Assembly (NCBI GenBank): GCA_028829895.1
Contig: CM054179.1
Location: forward strand, 103,140,875 to 103,204,874
DNA from: Sinotaia quadrata
Taxonomy: Eukaryota > Mollusca > Gastropoda > Architaenioglossa > Viviparidae
Direction of reading: 5' to 3'
Length of the DNA: 64,000 nt
Below are positions 46,800 through 58,419 of the stretch, in pieces. Position 1 is the first letter of the stretch. The number at the start of each line of letters is the position of its first letter. A model generated the notes under the pieces. The model was given only the letters and a program-made list of their open reading frames with translations, was not told the origin of the DNA and searched no databases. The position numbers and the translations under genes are program-made.

Positions 46800-48365
46800 C
46801 GTATCTGAACATGTGGTCGGACTTCAATATCACGTGACCTAATAATAATTAAATAGTGTTCGATCTTCAATGCTTCCTAGTACAACAACCTGTGTCGGAG
46901 CTGACACGCATGTGTCATTACGTTAACTACAATAGTGTGTTTCTTATCTACACTAACAGGTGTCTGAACTCAACACGAATGTGTCAGTAAGTGAACTACA
47001 ATGTCAAGTGTCCTAACTACAGAAACATGTGTCCTAAGGACAGTAACAAGCGTCTGAACTCACCACGACTGTAACAGAAGTGAACTTAACAACATGCAAC
47101 CTAGGTGCAATAGCATATGTTCAGTCTACAGACAATGTTTTACAAACAACAGCAAGTATCCTAAGTGCAACAGCATATATTTTCATGACTCCAACATTAT
47201 GTCATGCTTACAGAAGCATGAGTCCGAAATGCTACAGCTAGCGTCCGAACAGAAATGCTAGCGTCCGAACAGAAATGCATGTGTCTTACAACAAATGCAT
47301 GTCTTGATTGCAATTTCAAGCGTGTGACTAGACATCAAGTGTCCGGACTACCAACAGGATATGTCCCATCTATAGTACAATGTTCCTGAACTACAATGTC
47401 TTAACTACTATTACATTATCATAAACAATCAAAAGAGTCCCAGTTACAACAGTTTTTGTCCTAACAGTAATGTACAGTCTAAGTGTAGTAATATGAATCC
47501 TGTCTACAACAGTAAAAACTGGAATTGCAATAGTATGTACACAAACCACTATAGTATACATCGTACCTAAATATCATAGTGTTGTGCTAACTAAATGGTG
47601 TTCTAAATGAAACATTATGTGGCGTAACTACAATAGGGTGTATCCTAATTAAAACAGCATGTCCTGCCCAAAAGAACACTTGCTCCAATTAATAGTATGT
47701 GTTCTAACTAAGATAGCATGTTTACTGAAATTGCATGCCCAGCATAAAATACCATGGGTCCTAAGAAATCAAGAATGCTTTATATATATATATATAACAA
47801 AATGTGTCCTAAGTAATCAAGAATGCCTTGGATAAAACAAAATGTGTCCTAAATGAAATCGGATTAATTAAATGTGTCCTAATTGAATAGAAATTATCCT
47901 AACTAAAATATAATGTTTTCCAACTTGTAGTACGTGTCCTAACTAATACAACATACTTTGTCTAAAATAGCAGTGTCCTAATTGAATAGAAATTATCCTA
48001 ACTAAAATATAATGTTTTCCAACTTGTAGTACGTGTCCTAACTAATACAACATACCTTGTCTAAAATATCAGTGTCCTAATTAAATAGCATATGTCATAA
48101 CTTAAACAGCGAATGCACTAAAAATAACATGCATCCTATGTAAAACAACATTCCTATCTAAAACGGCAAATGTCCTATCTAAAATATCACGTGATTAACT
48201 ATTTTCTAACTGAACTAGCAAGTGCCCTAACTTTAAAAAAAGTGTTTTTCCTACTAAAACAGCATGTCCAAATTTTTGTGAACGTGTTTCCTGATTAAAA
48301 CAGTATTTGTTGTAACTAAACTACCATGTGTTGTAATACAAATAACGTGTTTATTATCTTCGATT
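46800..48365. repeat. Long degenerate ~20-30-bp repeat field
   Basis: Words such as gtgtcctaacta and aaatagcatgt recur in loose order for over 1.5 kb. Near 47895-48070 a ~95-bp block (containing attatcctaactaaaatata and gttttccaacttgtagtacg) is duplicated almost exactly. Confidence 0.8.
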
Positions 48366-48765
48366 GCATGTTTCCTATCAAAAACAGTGCATCCTAACTT
48401 AAATAGCACTTAACCTAACTGCAATGGTATTTGACTTATAACTTAAATAGCACTTGACCTAACTGAAATGGTATTTGACTTATAACTTAAATAGCACTTG
48501 ATCTAGCTGAAATGGTATTTGACTTCTAACTTAAATAGCATTTGACCTAACTGAAATGGTATTTGATTTATAACTTAAATAGCACTTGACCTAACTGAAA
48601 TGGTATATGACTTATAACTTAAATAGCACTTGACCTAACTGAAATGGTATATGACTTATAACTTAAATAGCACTTGAACTAACTGAAATGATATTTGTCT
48701 TATAACTGAAATGACACTTGACCTAACTGAAATGACACTTGACCTAACTGAAATAGCATTTGACC
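48366..48765. repeat. 44-bp minisatellite, ~8 copies
   Basis: ttgacttataacttaaatag followed by cacttgacctaactgaaatg and gtat. A fresher amplification inside the degenerate field. Confidence 0.93.
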
Positions 48766-49325
48766 TAACTAAAGTAGAATATCTTACCTAAACTACAAAC
48801 GTTCTAACTGTGCCCTAATTAAATTACATATGTCCTAACTAAACTAAATATGTCCCAAGTAAACTACATGTCCAAACTATTCTAAATATGTCATAACGAA
48901 CAGGACATGTCTTTCTATGTACTAATTAAATTAAACAAGTTCTAACTAATCAAACTATGCCCTATGTCTTAACTAAACTACACACGTCCTAATTACTCTA
49001 AATATGTCCTAAATAAGCTATGTATGTCCTAACTAAATTACAATTGTCCTAACAATGCCTTAACTAAATTACATACGTCCTACCTGATCTAAACATGTCC
49101 TTTAAACTTACATATGTCTAACTAAACTACTTGTCCTAACTAAACTACATATGTCTAACTAAACTAAACATCCAAACTAGATATTTCCTAACACATCCAA
49201 ACTAAACTAGATATATCCTAACTTAACGACATACGTTCTAACTAAATTACTTATGTCCTAGCTAAGCTAAATACGTCCGAACTAAACTGCACATAGCCTA
49301 ACTAAAGTCACCGTTTGTCTGAATG
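48766..49325. repeat. ~20-bp degenerate minisatellite, ~27 copies
   Basis: aactaaactacatatgtcct with frequent substitutions and small indels. Confidence 0.87.
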
Positions 49326-49504
49326 TGAGGTACAGTACAGGGAAGTACAAGACTTTCCTTTACTGCCTTACAGACGCGACCGGACTGGCGATTGCCGTCT
49401 TTCCGTCTGTGACAAACTGTCGCTCAGATGTCTTCGTCTTTTTACTTCGTACTGCAAAGTAGTGTAACACAGTGTTGCTTCGAGAAGCAGCAGTTACTCA
49501 ATTT

Positions 49505-50400
49505 TAAATGATAACGATAGAGAGTTATTTATCTTTAAATGATAACGAGCACAATTATGTTTCTTTAAATGATAACGAGCACAATTATGTTTCTTTAAAT
49601 GATAACGATGTTTCTTTAAATGATAACGATACAGAGTTATTTATCTTTAAATGATAACGAGCACAATTATGTTTCTTTAAATGATAACGAGCACAATTAT
49701 GTTTCTTTAAATGATAACGAGCACAATTATGTTTCTTTAAATGATAACGAGCACAATTATGTTTCTTTAAATGATAACGAGCACAATTATGTTTCTTTAA
49801 ATGATAACGATACAGAGTTATTTATCTTTAAATGATAACGAACACAATTATGTTTCTTTAAATGATAACGAGCACAATTATGTTTCTTTAAATGATAACG
49901 AGCACAATTATGTTTCTTTAAATGATAACGAGCACAATTATGTTTCTTTAAATGAAAACGATACAAAGTTATTTATCTTTAAATGATAACGAGAACAGCT
50001 ATTTATCTTTAAATGATAACGATACAGAGTTATTTATCTTTAAATGATAACGATGTTTCTTTAAATGATAACAAGAACAGTTATTTATCTTTACATGATA
50101 ACGATACAGAGTTATTTATCTTTAAATGATAACGAGAACAGCTATTTATCTTTAAATGATAACGATGTTTCTTTAAATGATAACAAGAACAGTTATTTAT
50201 CTTTAAATGATAACAAGAACAGCTATTTATCTTTAAATGATAACGATACAGAGTTATTTATCTTTAAATGATAACGATACAGAGTTATTTATCTTTATAT
50301 GATAACGAGAACAGTTATTTATCTTTGAATTATAATGAGAACAATTATATTTATCTTTAAAAGATAACTAGGCAGCTGTAATTATCTTTAAATGATATAG
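49505..50400. repeat. 30/31-bp minisatellite with GATA-type sites, ~29 copies
   Basis: Every unit carries tttaaatgataac. Type Y has gagcacaattatgtttcttt (30 bp). Type X has gatacagagttatttatct (31 bp). Types W (gagaacagctatttatct) and a short Z (gatgttt) also occur. Two blocks read X followed by five or four Y, so blocks were duplicated. X and W units contain the palindrome TTATC-TTTAAAT-GATAA. Confidence 0.95.
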
Positions 50401-50514
50401 CGATGCACAGTTACAGATCTTGCAACATGTCCGCCAGGATATGTTTGATGAATTACAAAATCTTTCAGAATCGGCAAGACCTCATGCTGCCTAGATTATT
50501 CTTTGTGTATATGC

Positions 50515-50700
50515 GTGAAATTATTTCCGTCACCAATTATATTTATTCCCTTTCATTATTTCCGTCACCAATTATATTTATTCCCTTTCATTATTTCCGT
50601 CACCAATTATATTTATTCCATTTCATTATTTCCGTCGCCAATTATATTTATTCCCTTTCATTATTTCCGTCACCAATTATATTTATTCATTTCATTATTG
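50515..50700. repeat. 35-bp minisatellite, 5 copies
   Basis: ttatttccgtcaccaattat followed by atttattccctttca. A 146-residue ATG-started frame (50403-50843) runs through it and repeats the same words in shifted phase. Treated as an artefact. Confidence 0.95.
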
Positions 50701-50878
50701 ACGTATTTTTAAACGCTGCATGCTTATCGATACAGACGTGCATACGCAGGAAAAAACTGATACTTGGACGGATTTTAAAGACAGCAAACACAAATACTGG
50801 TGTACATGACACAGGAAGAGCAGTAAGGGAAAACAGATTTTAATAAGATGATGAAAATGATTATACGGCTGCCACCAA

Positions 50879-50910
<32 letters not shown>

Positions 50911-50911
50911 T
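50879..50911. repeat. (CTA)n microsatellite
   Basis: About 11 CTA trinucleotides. Confidence 0.95.
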
Positions 50912-51179
50912 TAGAAAGAGTAATATTTTATTTATGTACATTTATTTCTGCAATGTTTCTTACACACACAATAAACGAGTGCGTACGCATGTACGCTCAC
51001 ACAAACACACATGATCACATTCACTGACACATGTCCAGGAAATTAAACAAAATGTGTAGACAAATGAAATCAATAAGATTTTGATCTTAAAGTCAGTGAG
51101 ATATTTCGGTCTTGACGAGTCTTGCCGAGCCCTGCCGAGTCAATGAGATTGTAAAGTACACGGGATCATGCTAAGTCAA

Positions 51180-52045
51180 CAAGATTTTACCATGTAATGA
51201 AGGAAATCATGTCAGTGTTGTTAATTCGACAAGACTTTACTGTGTACTACAGGAATTCATGGCTATGTCATAACAAGATTTTACTGTGTACTACAGGAAA
51301 TCATGGCTATGTCATAACAAGATTTTACTGTGTACTACAGGAATTCATGGCTATGTCATAACAAGATTTTACTGTGTACTACAGGAATTCATGGCTATGT
51401 CATAACAAGAATTTACTGTGTACTACAGGAAATCATGGCTATGTCATAACAAGATTTTACTATGTACTACAGGAAATCATGGCTATGTCATAACAAGATT
51501 TTACTGTGTATTACAGGAATTCATGGCTATGTCATAACAAGATTTTACTGTGTACTACAGGAATTCATGGCTATGTCATAACAAGATTTTACTGTGTACT
51601 ACAGGAATTCATGGCTATGTCATAACAAGATTTTACTGTGTACTACAGGAATTCATGGCTATGTCATAACAAGATTTTACTATGTACTACAGGAATTCAT
51701 GGCTATGTCATAACAAGATTTTACTATGTACTACAGGAAATCATGGCTATGTCATAACAAGATTTTACTGTGTACTACAGGAATTCATGGCTATGTCATA
51801 ACAAGATTTTACTGTGTACTACAGGAATTCATGGCTATGTCATAACAAGATTTTACTATGTACTACAGGAATTCATGGCTATGTCATAACAAGATTTTAC
51901 TGTGTACTACAGGAAATCATGGCTATGTCATAACAAGATTTTACTATGTACTACAGGAATTCATGGCTATGTCATAACAAGATTTTACTGTGTACTACAG
52001 GAAATCATGGCTATGTCATAACAAGATTTTATTGCATAATGAAGG
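51180..52045. repeat. 44-bp minisatellite, ~19 copies, nearly identical
   Basis: cataacaagattttactgtg followed by tactacaggaattcatggct and atgt. Copies differ almost only at gaattc/gaaatc and tgtgta/tatgta. These two variants fall into a repeated four-unit order in the second half, giving a probable 176-bp higher-order unit. Confidence 0.97.
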
Positions 52046-52330
52046 AAAGCATGTGGTGTTGATCAGTTAGCCAGATTTGACTGTGTAGGAAAGGTTAAGT
52101 GCGTTAGTTAGTGAACATTATTTTGTGGAGTGAAGGAGATGATGACCTTGTTAAGTCAAAAAGATTTTACTGTACACTAACGGAAATTAGGGCCATTCTG
52201 TTAAATCAACAAGATTTTACTGTACACTAAAGGAAATTAGGGCCATTCTGTTAAATCAACAAGATTTTATTGTGTACTTAAGGAGATCATGGCTAGGTTG
52301 TTAAGTCATCAGGATTCTACTGTTTTGTCA
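52046..52330. repeat. Diverged 44-55-bp flank of the preceding array
   Basis: tcaacaagattttactgtac occurs twice with ctaaaggaaattagggcca, then more decayed forms. An older fringe of the homogenised core. Confidence 0.85.
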
Positions 52331-52651
52331 AGGACACGTCTTTTACGTCAATAATATTTTGATATCGTAGTGAAGAAGACGATGTTGTTGTTAAGTCCAT
52401 GTAGTGGAGACCATTTTAGTCCTTTCAGTCAGCAAGACTGTGATGTGTAATACCTGATTCTGAAGTGTTAAATCTTCATTATATGATCTGTCCAGTGTAA
52501 AATTACGTAATATTTACTTTTATTGTTCATATTCCAGGAAATATAGGATTTGTTGGATTTATAAATTATAATAATATTTGTATTTAACCTTCAATTTATT
52601 AGTTTTAAAATCTTTACATAATCACTGTTTTCAACAGAAAATTGATACGAA

Positions 52652-52678
52652 ACACACACACACACACACACACACACA

Positions 52679-52763
<85 letters not shown>
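52652..52763. repeat. (CA)n(TA)(TCTA)n compound microsatellite
   Basis: About 13 CA units followed by about 21 CTAT units. Confidence 0.98.
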
Positions 52764-52764
<1 letters not shown>

Positions 52765-52927
52765 ATTTTACAATTAGAATTTAGGGCAAATCATTATGTA
52801 TTCGCAAAGTGTCTGGGCAAAGCACCTTCAAAAAATACATTTTAGTGTGTTAAACAGGTTTTAAATAAAGAAATTATTGATACAGTTAATTATATAATTA
52901 TTTACATCTACACCATCTCGGCAAACT

Positions 52928-52931
<4 letters not shown>

Positions 52932-52962
<31 letters not shown>

Positions 52963-53090
52963 ACACACATACCTACACTCATACACACATACACACTCTC
53001 ACACACTCACATACACACACTCTCACACACACTCACATACACACACTCACATACACACACTCTCACACACACTCACACACACATACACGG
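52932..53090. repeat. Interrupted (CA)n tract
   Basis: CA runs interrupted by ctctcacac, ctcacatac and similar, forming a loose ~24-bp higher-order repeat. Confidence 0.95.
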
Positions 53091-54029
53091 AATCTTTCTA
53101 TCACAATCTCACACACGATTACATTAGGTATATGCGCAAATACATTATTAACACACAACTCACATCGTTTCAAAACATGTATACCGTGCGAACAAATTAT
53201 AATAAAATATTGTACTTTTACATCTGGACAGAGGCTTATTGATGTTATAACATAGGTCAATAATTACTTACACACGTGTGGCGTTTAATTTCTCTGGACA
53301 ACCACACATCCCCCCCCCCCCCAAAGAAAAATTTAAAAAAAATTAAATAGTAAAACTTCAATTTAATAATTTCTCCCTTGCCCATCTCCATCCCATTAAC
53401 TCCAAAACCAAACTACAAATAGACAAAGAAAAAAGAAATACAAAAACAACGCAAAAATCCACCCCAAAACACACAAAAGCAAAAAGAAAAAGAAAAACAA
53501 CGAGAAAAAAAAAAAGCAATCATAACTATTCAGTAGAAGTGTGCTAAAAAAAAAATAATAATAAACTTTTCAGACCAAACGACCTTAAGCTTTAGCGTAC
53601 TCAGGTCTGATTAGCCATTTCACTTTTTGCTTACATGACTCTCCCCTCTCCGACGTCATTTGAATCCTGCCTGTACAGTAAACGTAAAAATATTTATTTA
53701 GCGATTTATTTTGTTCGTAAACAGCTCAGCCTTTGATTTAAAATTTACGTCTATAAGTCCACATTATCGATTTTAATTTGATCGAGGTCAAAGGATTCTT
53801 CTTATACCAACTGCTTTGTTTGTTTAATTGGTTAAGACATCTATTTACATTTTAAAATGCAGTTCTATTTACATTTTATCAAAATGTAATTCTGTTTGAT
53901 TGTAATTTCTAAAGCAATCTGTTTCTTTTGAATTATGCATTAATACTGTTTGTGTGTTGATTCAAAGAGCTTACAAAAAAGTCATTTCATAAAGAAGTCT
54001 AAATTTTCAACTTTGGAGATATGCAGAAA
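53091..54029. other. Unique DNA, A-rich
   Basis: Contains a C-tract of about 14 bases near 53309-53322 and long A-rich stretches around 53400-53570. No gene seen. Confidence 0.5.
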
Positions 54030-54200
54030 GGAAGAACTGATTGGTACCATGTGTACAACTGTTATCTTCAGTAGGTGCCATCAAGTCTTTGGTACATTAT
54101 TTGGACATTATTTGGTACATTTTAACAAAAGAACAAACTGTTCGTACAACTGTTATCTACAACAGGTGTCTTTAAGAGTTGGTACAGTAATCTATTGAAA
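54030..54200. repeat. ~90-bp imperfect duplication
   Basis: gtacaactgttatcttcagt and gtacaactgttatctacaac head two copies that continue with ggtgcc/ggtgtc and a ttggtaca word. Confidence 0.75.
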
Positions 54201-54214
54201 AACAAACAAACAAC

Positions 54215-54410
54215 AACAATAAAGGTCCATGAATGTTATCTTCAAGAGACCTTCATATATTATTCTATTACAAACAAACAAGAAAGATCCATGAACTTTA
54301 TCTTCAATTGACCTTTATATATTATTCTAATACAAACAAACAAGAAAGATTCATGAATGTTATCTTCGAGAGACCTTTATATATTATTCTATTTCAATCT
54401 TTAAATAAAT
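54215..54410. repeat. ~62-bp minisatellite, 3 copies
   Basis: aaagatccatgaatgttatc followed by ttcaagagacctttatatat. AAACAAACAA words link the units. Confidence 0.93.
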
Positions 54411-54839
54411 AAATAAAATACGTGGTTTACTATTTTATAATAAGTCATCTTTAATTAATATATTTGTTTTTGAAATTGGTTATCGATTTTAATTTTGTTT
54501 TGTTGCTTTACAATGCAATAAGTCTTGTAAAAATATTTACATATTTACATGAAAACTAGTAGTATGTAGCTCAATTCTAAATCTTCAAATACTTTCTTCA
54601 TAATCTATTTACTGATGAGATACAAATTTTACAGATTATTTCTAAGTACACACTAAAAGTGAGTACATATTTGTACCTTAGTTCACAATTCACATACCTT
54701 AGTTCACAATTCACATGTTTCTTATATACCCTTATGTGCTCTGTAGAGTTACAGTACACAGTATACAAGGGAATTATATATCCTATGTTATTTATAAACT
54801 TAAGAGTACACCATTTCCCTGGCACCAGTATATCCCTAT
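54411..54839. other. AT-rich unique DNA
   Basis: A 20-bp direct repeat, accttagttcacaattcaca, occurs twice at about 54676-54715. Nothing else is seen. Confidence 0.55.
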
Positions 54840-55020
54840 GTGAGCTGTTGTTCACATATAGTACATAATGTTAATTTCAGCTGAATATCTCTGTGATGTG
54901 TACCCTTATAGTATTCAATGTACATATTAGCTGTATATTTCTATCTAGTGTATACACTTATAGTACTCAATGTACATGTTACCTGTATTTCTCTATGTAG
55001 TGTGTACACTTTATGGATGC
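54840..55020. repeat. ~56-bp degenerate repeat, 3 copies
   Basis: tatagtattcaatgtacata followed by ttagctgtatatttctat. Confidence 0.85.
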
Positions 55021-55029
55021 CAGTTAAGC

Positions 55030-56135
55030 AGATCCAATGAATACATGCATCAGATATGTCTGTCGTTAACAAATACTTCAGCTATGTCTATCATTAACAC
55101 ATAATCCAGCTATGTCTATCATTAACACATAATCCAGCTATGTCTATCATTAACAAATACTTCAGCCAAGTCTATCATTAACACATAATCCAGCTATGTC
55201 TATCATTAACACATAATCCAACTATGTCTATCATTAACAAATACTTCAGCCAAGTCTATCATTAACACATAATCCAGCTATGTCTGTCATTAACAAATAC
55301 TTCAGCCAAGTCTATCATTAACACATAATCCAGCTATGTCTATCATTAACACATAATCCAGCTAAGTCTATCATTAACACATAATCCAGCTATGTCTGTC
55401 ATTAATACATAATCCAGCTAAGTCTTTCATTAAAACATACTCCAGCCATGTCTATCATTAACACATACTCCAGCTATGTCTTTCATTAAAACATACTCCA
55501 GCCATGTCTATCATTAACTCATACTCCAGCTATGTCTTTCATTAACACATACTCCATCTGTGTCTTTCGTTAACATATACTCCAGCTGTCAATCATTAAC
55601 ACATGCTCCTGCTATATCTGTCATTAACACATACCCCAGCTATGTCTGTTATTAAAACATACCCAGCTATGACTATCATTAACACACACTTCATCTATGT
55701 CTGTTATTAAAACATACCCAGCTATGTCTATCATTAACACATACTCCAGCTATCTATCATTAACACATACTCCAGCTATCTATCATTAACACATAGTCCA
55801 GCTATCTATCATTAACACATACTCCAGCTATCTATCATTAACACATAATCCAACTATGTCTATCATTAACACATACTCCAGCTATCTATCATTAACACAT
55901 AGTCCAGCTATGTCTGTCATTAACACATAGTCCAGCTATGTCTGTCATTAACATATATATACTCCAACTATGTCTGTTATTAAAACATACCCAGCTATGT
56001 CTATCATTAACACATACTCCAGCTATCTATCATTAACACATACTCCAGTTATGTCTGTCATTAACACATAATCCAGCTATGTCTGTCATTAACACATAGT
56101 CCAGCTATGTCTGTCATTAACACATAATTCAGCAG
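55030..56135. repeat. 28-bp minisatellite, ~38 copies
   Basis: tatgtctatcattaacacat followed by aatccagc. Subtypes differ at ctatca/ctgtca, taatcc/tactcc/tagtcc and a deleted form ctatctatcat (24 bp). Local runs of the same subtype point to block duplications. It is the longest clean array in the window. Confidence 0.96.
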
Positions 56136-56442
56136 TGTATCTCATACACGTTATTTTGTGACCAATTCAAACTGTCAATCACACTAAGAGAACGTGTTCA
56201 AACTGTACCAATTTCCTCCCTACCACATTAGTCATATTCACGAAGTAAATGGAACTACCAAGCAATGTCCTTTTTAATTTTAAAATTCATGTATCTCAGT
56301 CTTTCCTTCTTCACTTCTGAATTAAAAATAAAGTCGTTACAAATACATGAGAATACAGTTGCAGATGCAACTCAAACATTAATATTATTATTGTTGTTGT
56401 TATTGAGGTAAGGCTAGCGAATCTGAATCAAACATATAATTG

Positions 56443-56640
56443 TTACAGTTGTTGTTGTATATTTTGTGCAACCGAATTTAAAAAGAAGGAAAAATCTCCA
56501 AAATTCCAGATAGCATCCGCTGCACACGGTCTCTGCCAGCCACTGACGATACACAACAATCTGCAGCACTCAATGGCCAGGTTGTCAGGAAACGATTTAC
56601 AGTGTCGACAGGTAGTGAATTCCTTAAGAAAAACTACTTT
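56443..56640 (-). CDS. Candidate cysteine-rich exon, 65 codons (unrecognised)
   Basis: On the minus strand the frame is open from after TGA (complement of 56641-56643) to TAA (complement of 56443-56445). It has no ATG but an acceptor-like tttttcttaag near its start (AG at 56617-56618). The translation begins with CRHCKSFPDNLAIECC after the first residues and ends with a glutamine run. Six cysteines fall within about 30 residues, which could be metal-binding or disulfide-linked. The plus strand of the same stretch is also open (56505-56606) between an acceptor-like ttccag and a donor-like cag|gtagtg. Both strands cannot be right and either may be chance. It lies at the edge of the GC-richer island to its right. 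Confidence 0.22.
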   Translation of the reverse strand, partial: KVVFLKEFTTCRHCKSFPDNLAIECCRLLCIVSGWQRPCAADAIWNFGDFSFFLNSVAQNIQQQL

Positions 56641-56757
56641 TCAATGACTCGATAAACCAATGTTTTCATTTCGTGTGGAATAGCATTTTAAAAAATAATA
56701 AATAAAGCCAACGTTACACAACGTCGATGTTCAATGCATGTCATCCCTGAAAACAGA

Positions 56758-56850
56758 ATGGCGGTCTGTCGACTTGAAATTAACTCGGGTCTTTACTCTC
56801 GCTCACTTCAAGTTCCGCCGTGGAAACGTAAGCTTCGAAAACGCTCGTAA
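56758..56850 (+). CDS. Candidate first exon or small ORF, 30 aa (unrecognised)
   Basis: ATG 56758, TAA 56848-56850. The ATG is embedded in AATGGCGG, the complement of a YY1-type site. The peptide is basic at its end (PPWKRKLRKRS). A donor-like GTAAGC at 56828-56833 lies inside the frame, so the coding part could continue by splicing after residue 23. Position within a GC-richer island favours a 5' exon. No family is recognised. Confidence 0.2.
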   Translation: MAVCRLEINSGLYSRSLQVPPWKRKLRKRS

Positions 56851-56858
56851 ATGAATCG

Positions 56859-56862
<4 letters not shown>

Positions 56863-56896
<34 letters not shown>

Positions 56897-56910
56897 ACAC
56901 ACACACACAT
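56863..56910. repeat. (CA)n microsatellite
   Basis: About 23 CA units with one cagaca interruption. Confidence 0.97.
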
Positions 56911-56945
56911 TGTGCAATACAGGAATTTATATCAGATTCGGATAA

Positions 56946-56990
56946 ATGGGAATCGCTCGGAATCGACTGACACTCCAAATGAAAAACCCG
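56946..56990 (+). CDS. Candidate first coding exon ending in a strong donor
   Basis: ATG at 56946 opens MGIARNRLTLQMKNP, directly followed by cccg|gtaagt (GT at 56991), an excellent splice-donor match. A YY1-type CCGCCATATT lies at 57022-57031, 3' of the donor. The same DNA read one frame over is also open from an acceptor-like acag (about 56930). The exon is short and unproven. Confidence 0.18.
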
Positions 56991-57039
56991 GTAAGTTTGA
57001 CCTCTCGTCTAGACTCTGACACCGCCATATTCATGTCGT

Positions 57040-57072
57040 TGTGTGTGTGTGTGTGTTTGTGTGTGTGTGTAT
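57040..57072. repeat. (TG)n microsatellite
   Basis: GT runs with one ttt interruption. Confidence 0.95.
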
Positions 57073-57384
57073 GTATTTTTTAAACGAAGTAGAAGCCAGC
57101 CCTCATGATAGTGACTCAATGGCCACACGTTGCCTTGTAAAATAAAAAATCTCAGTTTCCCTCGCTTGATTAATATAATACTTTAATTTGAATGCTTTTA
57201 TATTCTGAACTTGATGAGTTTGATATGTTTTAAGTTAAAGAATAAACAACAGAAATAGCAACAACACCTTCCCATCATACACCGCCACCACAAAACAAAT
57301 ATCACTGACGTAAATATAATTTAAAAAATATGACGCTCACCTCTTTGTTTTTCGTGACGTAACTACCACCACCACCGCCGAGCT

Positions 57385-57410
57385 CCAGTGTAATGGACGG
57401 TTTACACTGG
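57385..57410. other. 9-bp inverted repeat (hairpin candidate)
   Basis: ccagtgtaa (57385-57393) and ttacactgg (57402-57410) are perfect inverted copies separated by 8 nt, inside the GC-richer island. Confidence 0.7.
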
Positions 57411-58383
57411 GGGAGGGGTGGGGAATATTTTGAAGTGGTCTCATAAGTGGGAGGTGAACAGTTTGGAGGAGGAAGGAGTGGGGGGTGAGTATGCTGGCGA
57501 TAAGGCGACTGCCCAGAAATTTGATGCTCAAACTCCACAACTGCATACCTCGGCAGAATTGATTGGACGACTGAAGTTGGAGACTCCGGGGTTTTTCAGG
57601 GGTAGGGTGAAAGCCACACACTTTCTACACTGACTCTGGAAGTAGCGCTGGCGGGCGCGCTGCTGCAAAGGTTGACAGCAAGGGAACGAGATTGGTCGAG
57701 ACGGGGACTATATCGGTATGCGTGAGCCATGTACAGTCTACAACCAACCTGTCTTTTCTCTCTCTCTCTTCATTTTACAAAAAAGTAGTAACAAACGAAC
57801 AACAAAAGTTTAAAGAACCCCACCTCACCACCTGCCTCTCTTCGTCTTTTTCTCCACCTCCAACCCTTCTTGTCAAGCAAACATAAGCAGACAAGGGTGG
57901 GGTAGGGGTATGCCCCCATAAACATAAAAAAAGAAACAAGACCTCGTTTCCTCCCGGTTGGCGGCCTCGGTTGATCACCACACGCCCGGCCGTTAAAAGG
58001 CCTGTACTGGGCTAACGGCTTCGACTGGTCTGGTTTGGCAGTCCCACCCCAATTCCGAGACACTTCCCATGCTCCCCATAATTTCGTCTAAGCTACCTCT
58101 CCCCTTCCCCTCAGTCACTACTCCCCGACATTTCCAATAGACGTCAGGACACGAGTCTCCTCCCCCTGACTAAAGTTCATCTGTGTGCCCTCCCTTTTTC
58201 TTTCACTAGCGGCTTTCTATTCTCCACTTGGATGTCTTCACACTAGGCCTGTAATGTGCAGCTCCTTTCTCGGCTTTCCAGTATTCTTAAGTAGCTGTAT
58301 TCATGCGCCAGGCAGCGCTAGGGAGTGCGGTGGGAGAATGGTGGGAGCGAGGGTAGAGAAAAAGGAGGCGAAGGTGACGTCAT

Positions 58384-58419
58384 GCTAACGTAAGCCGCGG
58401 ACTGCGCAGGACCGTTAGC
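58384..58419. other. 7-bp inverted repeat next to the CRE
   Basis: GCTAACG (58384-58390) and CGTTAGC (58413-58419) flank a GC-rich 22-nt spacer containing the palindrome CCGCGG. The pair begins 2 bp after the full CRE. Confidence 0.65.

Noticed and set aside
50403..50843. A 146-residue ATG-started plus-strand frame
   Set aside because: Its centre is the 35-bp minisatellite read in shifting phase, and the unique ends show no recognisable domain.
57770..58063. A 97-codon minus-strand frame in the GC-rich island
   Set aside because: Starts at GTG and its second half is low-complexity; another frame on the same strand is also open. Left as part of the island description.
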